A stretch of DNA of 22,595 bases from an uncultured Bacteroidales bacterium (GTDB taxonomy: Bacteria; Bacteroidota; Bacteroidia; Bacteroidales; UBA932). The notes under the pieces were generated by a model. It saw nothing but the letters and a program-made list of their open reading frames with translations, was not told where the DNA came from and did not search any database. The first letter of the stretch is position 1; every line of letters begins with the position of its first letter. Below, piece by piece: positions 1 to 7,678 of the stretch. The stretch covers positions 1 through 22,595 of the forward strand of contig CALCEJ010000097.1 of NCBI GenBank assembly GCA_937900465.1, written 5' to 3'. Both the position numbers and the translations under genes were made by a program.

Positions 1-681
1 TATCTGGACACCGGCGTCCAGAACCGGTTCCCACTCCTCATTTGATTCGTCGATGAATGTCTTTGGAATCTTAAGGAACAGCTGGATCTTCGCTGCGGAA
101 CGCTTGACGTGGATTCGCCCGGATGCGGAACGAATCTCGCTTTCGGTTGTAAGGGTAACAGTCTCGGGCTCTTCCGAATGCATCACGAAACTTTCCTGTA
201 CGGTTTGGGCGGAAAAGTCGTTTTCAACCACGAGTTCTTTCAGAATATCAACGGAAGTATTGGCCCCGTAACTCAGGGGCGCATTGCATATCGCATATAC
301 CTGACAGGTTCCGGATGTCGTACTGCCGAACATCCTGACAGCGTCCGCATCCGTAAAGAAGACTTTGATCTTATACACGGTGCTGTCTCCTTCCGCAACA
401 GGGTCCGCTCCTCGTCCGAGAGCGACAAAAACGGCGTTCTCATCTGTTTTTCCGTCGGGGTAGAAGAAGCAGTCGACGGTTTGGACAAGGTTTTCATTAT
501 ATAAGGTGTCCCCCCGTTCGGTGGCCTTTGTAACAGCGATGCCGGGGTGAATATTGCCGATGGTAAGCTCAATGCAGTGGTCCGGAATGCCAGTCTTGGT
601 TTCCGGCTCCGTCGCAACGCAGGCTGCAAGGAGCGAGATTGCCAGAACGGCCATCACAAAGTATGAAGTTTTTCCTTTCAT
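1..681 (-). CDS. FimA/Mfa1/DUF4906-like fimbrial lipoprotein, 3' end outside window
   Basis: The frame opens at ATG 681 and stays open to base 1, giving 227 codons of a longer protein. The N-terminus is a lipoprotein signal with lipobox Leu-Leu-Ala-Ala-Cys21, so the product should be exported and lipidated. A Thr-Lys52-Ala site follows, matching the trypsin-like processing sites of the upstream subunits. Later segments resemble the FimA/Mfa1/DUF4906 N-terminal domain: VDCFFYPDG (about 69-77), a VYAICNAP strand, SFVMHSEE, and VKRSAAKIQLFLKI. It is the last visible gene of the leftward fimbrial operon, 7 bases after the 726-residue subunit, a place where minor or tip subunits are often found. 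The family call is from motif resemblance recalled, not from a search; the tip role is inference. Confidence 0.72.
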   Translation of the reverse strand, partial: MKGKTSYFVMAVLAISLLAACVATEPETKTGIPDHCIELTIGNIHPGIAVTKATERGDTLYNENLVQTVDCFFYPDGKTDENAVFVALGRGADPVAEGDSTVYKIKVFFTDADAVRMFGSTTSGTCQVYAICNAPLSYGANTSVDILKELVVENDFSAQTVQESFVMHSEEPETVTLTTESEIRSASGRIHVKRSAAKIQLFLKIPKTFIDESNEEWEPVLDAGVQI

Positions 682-688
682 CGTTCCT

Positions 689-2869
689 TTAGTTTGCGTT
701 TTGTACTATTGTCCATTCGTTGACTCCCTGAAGGGTCACCAGGTTAAGAGCCGCCGTGACCTCGTTATTGGAGTCTATGTAGTAGATTCTCAGTTTAGCG
801 CGGCTTGTAACCGTGGAAGAACTGTTGACAGCCTTCACATAGATGTAATTGGTTACCGCAGGGTCGATGCCGTGCCGGATTGAGGTAACCCTGTTTCCGT
901 TTCCGTCAAGGAGGAAGTTTCCGTTTTCATCGGTGAAGCCAAAGGCGGCATCACCCACGAGGGAAGCCTGCCAGGCTATGTACTTTCCGGTACCCAGCCT
1001 GAAATAGAACTTGCCCATCCGGTTGTTAATGTAAACATTTCCGCTCGCGTCTGCATAATCGATGTATGCGGAGTCATATGTAAGCCCCTGGAGGACGTCG
1101 TTAATGTTCGAAGTATAGTCAAACAAGGTCTCCTCCAGTTCCCAGGGGCGGGGGACAACGTCGAGTTCGATCTTGTCTCCGGCAAGGATAAGATTGATGG
1201 TGTATGCGCGGCCTCCAAGGAAAGGAGTGACAATTTCACCCGACAGTGATGGAGAATTGTCATCGTTGTAGTTTACAGTGGCGCTGGAAAGAGTCGGGTT
1301 GCTTAAAATCCACTCCCCGATGAGATGATCCGTCCAGCCGCTATAGGTGCCGTAAGTCCAGGCGCCCCAAGTCCCGCTGATATTGTTCCATACTTCGGTG
1401 AAGGTGAAATCGGATTCAGAACTAGGGGTAGTGGTTGACCCTCCAGATGTTCCATAACGCCATCTCCTCCTCGTCGCTGTTCTGGTTTTCGTCAGGGTCC
1501 TTTCAACATTACGCGTCCTCATTTGATCCGTCGTGCGCGACTCGCCGCCGTTTATTGTTCCTTGAACGTTCAGAAGGTGGTATTTCAAGTTCACCTTGAT
1601 TCTGTCCGCCGCTGTATCCGGGTTTTTGGGGATTGCGTACAGGAAATACCCGCCCATAAGATCCGTAGGGTCTTCAGTTACGCCGGTATACAGTGAGTAA
1701 TTGCTTTCCACGGTGGATGCGCTAACGTACCGGAGGGACTGGGTCAATACATTTGAATCATCCAGAACATATTCCGGGTCAGCGCCGGAGAAGGTTGTTA
1801 CATCTTCCCAGGAAGGGCTGTAAGCAGAGGCGTTGTCAAGAGCAAGCGTCCCCGTCTTGTTAAAGCCCTTGAATGACACTTTTTCTATAAGGTATCGTTT
1901 TCCTTCCGTACTGTAGGTCGCTGTCCGGGATTCGGTATTTGTCCTGTGCTGTTCTTGAATGAAAGATTCTCTCTGAGTCCAAGTCTGAGTACATCGGTAA
2001 TCACGGTAATAATCTCTTGAAGATGAGTCGTAAGTCCAATTGTTACTTAACGCGCTGATGGATGTGCTGATCTGCGGATCATCAACACTCGTAACCGCAT
2101 CATCAGTTGTCGGAGCAGGATCTCCGGCAGAACCGTTTGTCGTTGTCGTACTGCCTGCCGATAGGAATGTTCTGGTCTCACCGCTGAGCGATCCTCTGAC
2201 GGAAAAACCAACCTTCGCCAGCGCGTGCCTGAAATGCATATCCACAGTTCCGACCGGATCGTAACTGTTCTGTCCGACATTCTTATGGGTAAGACCGGAA
2301 GTGTTTGTCCCCCAGAGAAGGTCCTTCTGGCCTTCGAGTTCGCTTACCGACAGATTCTGGGCAACGTAGTCGTCGTATTTGATTGTAGGGACAGTCCCGG
2401 TTGTGTCAATCTTGTCGTTCCAGAAGTCGTAAGGAGCGTATGCGAAGAAGGAAAGCTTGTCGGAGGCTGAACTGGGCCAGAATTCAGTGTTTCCTTCGTG
2501 TTTCCAGGCTGTGTCATAGTAGAAATGGCGGTTCAGGAATACGATGCCGTAATCCTTCTCCCCGGTTGCGGAATCATATGCGGGGTCTGTGTAGTGGATC
2601 GAGGAGAAATCGTGCTCTCCGGTATAGTAAGCATATACCCCGAACCCTCCGGTCTTGAGGTCTTCTGTGTCGATATCAGGAATGTCTGAGGCGGCTTTGG
2701 TGGGCTGCCAGTCAGGATCATTCACAAGATACGGTGTAACCGTTACCGGGACATTGCCCTGCCATTTCTCCCCGAACCTCTCCGGGAAATCTTCCCTTCG
2801 ACAGGAGGAGGACAGGACCGCAGCTCCGAGTACCGCTGTCACCGCTATGTATTTAAATATCTTGTCCAT
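689..2869 (-). CDS. large fimbrillin-family lipoprotein with C-terminal extension (726 aa)
   Basis: A lipoprotein signal ends at Ser-Ser-Ser-Cys23 and a Thr-Lys58-Ala processing site follows. Fimbrillin-family hallmarks are present: GGFGVYAYY, LSFFAYAPYDF and MHFRHALAKVGF, equivalent to the FxHALxxV strand of the neighbouring subunits. The protein is nearly twice as long as the others. Part of this is two Ser/Thr/Arg-rich low-complexity stretches, for example around RTLTKTRTATRRRW, likely exposed loops. The Trp that ends the core in other subunits lies at about residue 576 (VPRPWELEE), and 150 more residues follow, rich in beta strand and Asn/Gly turns (DENGNFLLDGNGN). The extension may be a separate adhesive or capping domain; that is inference. 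The gene starts 6 bases after the preceding stop, so it is co-transcribed. Confidence 0.85.
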   Translation of the reverse strand: MDKIFKYIAVTAVLGAAVLSSSCRREDFPERFGEKWQGNVPVTVTPYLVNDPDWQPTKAASDIPDIDTEDLKTGGFGVYAYYTGEHDFSSIHYTDPAYDSATGEKDYGIVFLNRHFYYDTAWKHEGNTEFWPSSASDKLSFFAYAPYDFWNDKIDTTGTVPTIKYDDYVAQNLSVSELEGQKDLLWGTNTSGLTHKNVGQNSYDPVGTVDMHFRHALAKVGFSVRGSLSGETRTFLSAGSTTTTNGSAGDPAPTTDDAVTSVDDPQISTSISALSNNWTYDSSSRDYYRDYRCTQTWTQRESFIQEQHRTNTESRTATYSTEGKRYLIEKVSFKGFNKTGTLALDNASAYSPSWEDVTTFSGADPEYVLDDSNVLTQSLRYVSASTVESNYSLYTGVTEDPTDLMGGYFLYAIPKNPDTAADRIKVNLKYHLLNVQGTINGGESRTTDQMRTRNVERTLTKTRTATRRRWRYGTSGGSTTTPSSESDFTFTEVWNNISGTWGAWTYGTYSGWTDHLIGEWILSNPTLSSATVNYNDDNSPSLSGEIVTPFLGGRAYTINLILAGDKIELDVVPRPWELEETLFDYTSNINDVLQGLTYDSAYIDYADASGNVYINNRMGKFYFRLGTGKYIAWQASLVGDAAFGFTDENGNFLLDGNGNRVTSIRHGIDPAVTNYIYVKAVNSSSTVTSRAKLRIYYIDSNNEVTAALNLVTLQGVNEWTIVQNAN

Positions 2870-2875
2870 AGGCCC

Positions 2876-4111
2876 TTACTGTTCCATAATGACGTCATCT
2901 CCGGCAACGACCCAGTCGATGACATCGGCTTCGATGTTGATCTTCTTGAGGTTGAGGGTAATGACGTAATTGTATATCTTTCCGGCCTCCCACCCCGTTA
3001 CGGTGTAAGTAGTAAGAGGAGCGGAAAGGGTATTGTTTTTATACTCGTAGAATTCCCCCGTTGCTCCCTTTGCCCTCTTCACATCGAAGTTTACCTCTAT
3101 AGTCGCGCCCGTGAAGAAGGTGTGGGGAATCATAAGGAGGATGTTTTTGGTAATGAGAGAGGATTCATCGGAGGGATCCGAATAGCATACGTCCGCCTTT
3201 ACGCCCGAGGTGAGGCTGGGACGGCTTGCTGAGAGACCGCCGACCGGCCACGTCGGGGTAATGGGCACGCGTCCGGTGTCAGCATCTTTCGAGGCGAAGT
3301 CGGGAACCGGAATGCACTGTCCGAATACGGCAACGTTATTGAACATTATGTAGTTGATCTTCACATCGACATCGTCGTTGCCGGACTTGTCAAAATTTAC
3401 ACTTTTGATACGTACCTGACTGAGTGCGTGATGGAAGAAGAACTTGACTTTTCCGTTGGTAGTTCCGGTGAGTCCCTTGCTGTGATCGGAGGTCCAGACG
3501 GCCTTGCTCTGGTCAAGGCAAAGGTCTGACACCATAAAGTCGACCTGGTTTTCAGCAGCGTCCGGGACAGTGTAATAGAAGCCTACAAGGCCCTCTCGTT
3601 CGTATGTCTTGTCCAGAAAAGACTCAACTATCGTTCCGGCAGCAGGTACGCCGTCAGCAATACCGGGGTTGTACGGATAGTAGGCGAAGAAAGAAATCCT
3701 GTCGTATTCGTTCCGGGGCCAGAATCTGGAGTTTTCATAGTCGTATGTATAGTAGCCGCCGTCTTCAGAAATTGATATACCTTCGTTGTAGAAGAGGTTG
3801 GGGGTGTTGTCATTCTTTCCGTCCTGCCATCCTCCGGCCTTTGTGGTACCCCCTTCTTCGTACTGGGGATGGAAATACCCGAAGACGCCGAAACTCTTTT
3901 CCGATTGTAGGTGTGTAGAACCGCTGCTGATGTAGTAATCCGCATCTGCCTTAGTCGCAGGTATGCCGGCGCGTAAGGTGTACCAGGTAAAATCAATGGG
4001 GACGTCCTCTGTGAGAGGGTCGCGGTCGATTTCGTTCTTAATGCACGATGACGATACGGCCGCCACCGTGATGGCTGCAGCCAGAAGCGATATGATGCGT
4101 TCCTTTGTCAT
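2876..4111 (-). CDS. fimbrillin-family lipoprotein (411 aa)
   Basis: The start at 4111 gives a lipoprotein signal ending in Ser-Ser-Ser-Cys23, and lies only 3 bases after the previous stop. A Thr-Lys54-Ala motif follows at the place where fimbrillin precursors are cleaved. Family motifs are SFGVFGYF, ISFFAYYPYNPG and FFFHHALSQVRI, and the C-terminus has the usual Trp strand (VIDWVVAGDD). Type V pilin precursors are lipidated, cut after an Arg or Lys by a trypsin-like protease, and then polymerised by strand exchange. By position between the shorter subunit and the 726-residue one, it is probably an accessory subunit rather than the major pilin. The exact role cannot be read from sequence. Confidence 0.88.
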   Translation of the reverse strand: MTKERIISLLAAAITVAAVSSSCIKNEIDRDPLTEDVPIDFTWYTLRAGIPATKADADYYISSGSTHLQSEKSFGVFGYFHPQYEEGGTTKAGGWQDGKNDNTPNLFYNEGISISEDGGYYTYDYENSRFWPRNEYDRISFFAYYPYNPGIADGVPAAGTIVESFLDKTYEREGLVGFYYTVPDAAENQVDFMVSDLCLDQSKAVWTSDHSKGLTGTTNGKVKFFFHHALSQVRIKSVNFDKSGNDDVDVKINYIMFNNVAVFGQCIPVPDFASKDADTGRVPITPTWPVGGLSASRPSLTSGVKADVCYSDPSDESSLITKNILLMIPHTFFTGATIEVNFDVKRAKGATGEFYEYKNNTLSAPLTTYTVTGWEAGKIYNYVITLNLKKINIEADVIDWVVAGDDVIMEQ

Positions 4112-4114
4112 TGT

Positions 4115-5242
4115 CTAGTCTGAAACAGAAATGTCTGATCCTGCAGAGGTCCAGGTGTCGTCCACAACATCCTCAAATTCTATTCTGTCGAGTCCTGCAG
4201 AAATCTTGTAAATGTAATGGTGACCGGACTCCCAGGCGGTGACGCCGTACTGTTTGGCCGGATCCGCGTTGGTGTTGTCGTAAAGCTTCACGGAGAAGCT
4301 GTCTCCTTTGTAAACGATGGGATCCGGATGATCTGGATCCGACGATGCAAAAGTAATGTCGTAGTTCAGCGTGAAGGTCGCGGAGGAACTTATGTCCTGA
4401 GGTATGACCAGAAGGCGCAGGAGAGTAGCCTCGTCCACGTCGAGATCATTCTGGCTGATGGTATATTCGCTGCCTTGACCGCTCCAGACATACGGGGTTG
4501 TCGCAGGGTCCTCGAGCGTTCCGGTCTTTTTGATATTCGTCAGGGACAGGGTATTCAGTTTTGCTCCTGTTCCTTCGGCAAGCTTGAATTCCACGAGCGA
4601 GAGCGCGTGCTTGAATGTAAGGGTAACTTCTCCGTTTGTGAGGTATCCGTAGTTCCAGGTATCGCCGCCCTCATCGTGGCCCATTGTCCTGTAAATATCC
4701 TTGACCGGGACGCAGAACATAAGGTCAATCTGGTCGTCAGGGTTTTCCTGCTGTGTGAAGGTGATTTTTGGAAGCCCGGTTGAGACGTTGTCGTAGGCGG
4801 TGGTGGTTCCGGCTCTGTAGAGGTTCAGACCCGTAGCCCCATAAGGGTAGTATCCCCAGAAGGAGAGTCTGTCTATGCCATCGCTTGTGGCACCGGCACC
4901 GTATTCGTTGGGCCAGTACTTTACGGGAGAGTAGGTCCAGCTTCCGTCATCCTGCTTCTCGACAAGCTGGTCGTACATAAAGTCGGGGATGTTGTTCGCA
5001 TCCGTTGCAAAAGTGCAGTTGTCGTGGTAGAAACCATATACGGAAATCTGAGCTCCGGCAGCGAAGTTCGATCCCGGGGCTACATAAGAAGCTCCTGCCC
5101 TCGTTGCGATGCGGCGCTGGCCGTACGTGGAGAACACGACGGGAACTCTGTCTTCGCTGTCCTTATGCTCGTCCTTAAGGCAGGAAGGGACGAGCAGCAG
5201 AAGTAGCGCTAGAGGAGCCAGGTATGTACGGTTTCTTGACAT
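4115..5242 (-). CDS. fimbrillin-family lipoprotein (375 aa)
   Basis: An in-frame ATG further upstream at 5374 would run through the preceding gene's stop region, so I place the start at 5242, where a clean lipoprotein signal begins (LLLLLVPSC, Cys21). An Ala-Thr-Arg48-Ala site follows, the closest match in the operon to the Arg-type cleavage site of Porphyromonas pilins. Family motifs are ISVYGFYHDN, LSFWGYYPYGA, LTFKHALSLVEF and a C-terminal DDTWTSAGSD strand. The gene is separated from the upstream fimbrillin by 61 bases that contain a GC-rich hairpin, so its expression may be lower than that of the upstream gene. It is probably a structural or accessory fimbrial subunit. Confidence 0.86.
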   Translation of the reverse strand: MSRNRTYLAPLALLLLLVPSCLKDEHKDSEDRVPVVFSTYGQRRIATRAGASYVAPGSNFAAGAQISVYGFYHDNCTFATDANNIPDFMYDQLVEKQDDGSWTYSPVKYWPNEYGAGATSDGIDRLSFWGYYPYGATGLNLYRAGTTTAYDNVSTGLPKITFTQQENPDDQIDLMFCVPVKDIYRTMGHDEGGDTWNYGYLTNGEVTLTFKHALSLVEFKLAEGTGAKLNTLSLTNIKKTGTLEDPATTPYVWSGQGSEYTISQNDLDVDEATLLRLLVIPQDISSSATFTLNYDITFASSDPDHPDPIVYKGDSFSVKLYDNTNADPAKQYGVTAWESGHHYIYKISAGLDRIEFEDVVDDTWTSAGSDISVSD

Positions 5243-5261
5243 AGTTTCTTTTGTTTGGAAC

Positions 5262-5287
5262 CCCTCCGTCCGGTCAGGGCCGGAGGG
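5262..5287 (-). promoter_or_regulatory. intercistronic hairpin behind the first fimbrillin gene
   Basis: Arms CCCTCCG (5262-5268) and CGGAGGG (5281-5287) pair perfectly over 7 bp, with two further C-G pairs inside after a mismatch. It lies 17 bases past the stop of the first fimbrillin and 20 bases before the next start. No run of T follows on the transcribed strand, so it is not a standard intrinsic terminator. It could protect the 3' end of the fimbrillin message or be a processing point. Confidence 0.6.
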
Positions 5288-5303
5288 ATTGAGGGTATGG
5301 GGA

Positions 5304-6500
5304 TTAGCTGTTGTTGACAGGGAGATCGACATCGTTAGCAGCGCCGTCGGTCCAAGTGGAGACCTCGGTAACATCGAAGCTTACGTTGGTAAGTCCAAGC
5401 TTGACAAGAACGTCATACTTGTAACCGGCGTCGAAGGTGATGGCAGCGGTGCTGGTCTTCTTGATGACCTGCTGAACGGTGCTGTAGCCTCCGTTAAGAG
5501 CAGCATCTGCGGTGATAACCCAGTAGTTGGCGGTGATTACGTACTTTCCGGAAGCAATCTCGCCGGGGATGATCATCGGAGAGTTGTCCTCATTGAGGTA
5601 CTGAGCGGTTTCGGTAACATCGAAGCCAGTCTTTCCGTTAACAGTGGTGGTGGCGGAGAAGGAATCCTCGTCGAAAGTAACGACGGTCTCGCCGGTCTTG
5701 CTTGCCCAGTTGGGAGTTGCGGTAGCGCTGTCAATGGTAAGGACACCGCTCTTGGTTCCGTCAGCGCTCATCTCGAGGCTCTCGAGGATGATCTTGGTGT
5801 TGGAGTCAAGGTTTGCAGTGGTGGGAGCAACAGCATCGACAACGGCCTGGACCTTGATGCCAAGCTTTGCAAGAGCGTGCTTGAAGGTGAAGTTGATGGT
5901 ACCGGTGATGGTCTGCTTTGTCTGGTTGAGGACAGGGGTAGCCCAGAGGAGGTCGATCTGCTCTTCAGCCTTGGAAGGGACGGTGAAGGAGATGGTAGGG
6001 GCACCTGCTGCGGTGTTAGCGGAGATCGCGGTGATACCCTGACCAGCTGCAGGGACAGTGTTCACGGAAGCGGTAGCAATCTGGGGAGCATAGGCATAGA
6101 AGCTGAGCTTGTCATTGATCGTTCCGGTCTCAACAGTGGTGCTGTTCTGTCCGTTAGGCCAGTACTTCAGAGGAGTGTACTCCCACTTTGCAGGGTAGAG
6201 GGTAGTGTTAGCGCTGGCGTTGTACTTAACCTGCTGGTTGTACATAAAGTTCGGGGTGTCAGAGGCAGCCCAGTCGTTGTTGAGGGTGTAGTAAGCGAAC
6301 ACACCGAAACCGTCAGTGGAATTTTTGAGGTTGGCGGTAGTGATGTCGCCGTAAGTAGCTCTGGTCTGTGCGGCGTTGCCGGCATAGACACCGAAGGTGA
6401 GGACGTTCTCATCGCGAGTGTTCTCGAAGGTCTCGACTTTCACGCAGGAAGCGGTGAGAACGAGAGCAGCTGCTGCTGCGAGGATCATTGAAGTTTTCAT
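5304..6500 (-). CDS. fimbrillin-family lipoprotein, likely major fimbrial subunit (398 aa)
   Basis: A lipoprotein signal with lipobox Leu-Thr-Ala-Ser-Cys19 is followed by a Gln-Thr-Arg47-Ala processing site. Family motifs are GFGVFAYYTLNN, LSFYAYAPQ, INFTFKHALAKLGIKV and a C-terminal VSTWTDGAAND strand. Compared with its neighbours the sequence is rich in Ala, Thr, Val and Asn and low in aromatics and charge, typical of an abundant pilin. It is the first subunit gene after the anchor gene and is followed by a stable hairpin, both consistent with being the major subunit, though this is inference. The 45-base gap upstream has no TTTG/TAnnTTTG promoter that I can see, so it should be expressed from the operon promoter near 9671. 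Confidence 0.88.
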   Translation of the reverse strand: MKTSMILAAAAALVLTASCVKVETFENTRDENVLTFGVYAGNAAQTRATYGDITTANLKNSTDGFGVFAYYTLNNDWAASDTPNFMYNQQVKYNASANTTLYPAKWEYTPLKYWPNGQNSTTVETGTINDKLSFYAYAPQIATASVNTVPAAGQGITAISANTAAGAPTISFTVPSKAEEQIDLLWATPVLNQTKQTITGTINFTFKHALAKLGIKVQAVVDAVAPTTANLDSNTKIILESLEMSADGTKSGVLTIDSATATPNWASKTGETVVTFDEDSFSATTTVNGKTGFDVTETAQYLNEDNSPMIIPGEIASGKYVITANYWVITADAALNGGYSTVQQVIKKTSTAAITFDAGYKYDVLVKLGLTNVSFDVTEVSTWTDGAANDVDLPVNNS

Positions 6501-6545
6501 AAAGCTTTGTGAATGTTTAATTGTTAATATTGTTTGTTTTCGTTT

Positions 6546-7678
6546 TTACATTGGAATCTCTACTGTTTCTCCCTGTTCCCATTCATCGACATTTACGTCG
6601 AATCCGCCTCCGTCGCTTCCGGCCGGCGGAACGTCCGGAAGTACGACGTCGGGATCCTCCCAGGTCCCCAGCTCGAGGTCAAGTACGAGATTGATACCGT
6701 GGACACCCATCTCGATGTTGAACTTATTACCAACCTTGAACTCGAAGTCGCGGGTAGTCGTACGGTCAACGAGTTGACAGCTGAAGTTGAAGATATTTGC
6801 GTTGGGATCCCTGAGGGCAAGGTTACCGGAAATGCTTCCGGGGAGGCCCAGCGTACGGACGCGTCCTTCGACGTAACCCTTTGTCGGGTCAATGTCGTCG
6901 ATGTGCTTGCTCCAGACGTCGGAATCCATCAGCTGCACGGTCTCGTTATCGGAGGCGCGGTCAGCGGAAATAAGGAATCCGTCTGCGAGCCCGTCCATTG
7001 AGGCGCGTGCGGAGTAGAGGTTATATATATTCTGGATGTGGACCTTGACGTTAAGTTCGCACACCACGTTATATGCAATGCCGTAAATGTGGTAGGTGGC
7101 GCCATCCAGGGCGACCTTAGCCTTTGCAGCGGCGTCCCTTGTGCTGTCATCGGAGGCGGAACCCTTTGTCTGGGCGGCTTTGGTCTTGGTTTTCCAGTCC
7201 GCATAGAGGGCCTGGTAGTCATCGACCATTTCCTCGGTGATCTCGAATTCGTCAATGAGGGCGATTCCGAGGTCCTCAGGGGCGACTGCGACAGCTGCAG
7301 GATCGATGCCGGCGCGGGAGACCTTGCTCTTATACCAACCGGACTTTGTCATTGTGAGAGCGGCTTCCGCTGTGGAGAAGTCGTTCATATTCATAAAGCT
7401 GTAGGTCCAGAACTCTTCAGGGGTCTGGTTCATCACGAAGCAGCGGAAGTGCCCTACGGGGAGATCAACCTCCGTGGAGTAGATTTCGGAGGTCGTCGCC
7501 ACGATCGGGTAGTTGTCACCGTCACGGAAGAAATAGGCGCTCATTCCCGTAGGAATCTCAGGGAAGTTACTCCAGTCAACGTTCAGGTAGGCCTGTAGTA
7601 GTACTCCAGGGGACGCCTTTCGCAGCTTGCGAGGATAAGCGCAAGTGCCGATATCAATATGAACCACAGTTTTCTCAT
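6546..7678 (-). CDS. FimB/Mfa2-like fimbrial anchor lipoprotein, apparent -1 frameshift
   Basis: ATG 7678 overlaps the stop of the upstream gene by 4 bases (ATGA), which suggests translational coupling. It opens a strong lipoprotein signal (ALALILASC, Cys19) followed by ERRPLEYYYR, but this frame hits TGA at 7585-7583. The rest of the protein, from YLNVDWSNFPEIPTG onward to the stop at 6546, is in the frame shifted by -1. Joining at AGG/GCC (7594-7590) gives about 377 residues reading YYYR-A-YLNVDW. FimB/Mfa2 (DUF5119-like) proteins anchor type V fimbriae to the outer membrane and limit fibre length. Visible family features are the DW near the mature N-terminus, MSAYFFRDGD and VGHFRCFVMNQ. 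Starting the downstream frame alone at 7667 would lose the signal peptide, so I reject that start. Either a real deletion or a sequence error explains the break. Confidence 0.8.

Noticed and set aside
273..629. 118-codon minus-strand frame near the left edge
   Set aside because: The other minus frame starting at ATG 681 has a lipoprotein signal and fimbrial motifs across the whole segment; this one is an Arg/Pro-rich shadow.
5262..5287. Intrinsic terminator after the first fimbrillin
   Set aside because: The stem is good but the bases after it on the transcribed strand are GGTTCCAAAC, with no run of T.
5109..6491. 460-codon open frame on the plus strand opposite the first fimbrillin gene
   Set aside because: It is exactly antisense to a clear fimbrillin, its product is a low-complexity Gly/Ser/Val sequence without recognisable domains, and it starts inside another gene's coding region with no promoter box.
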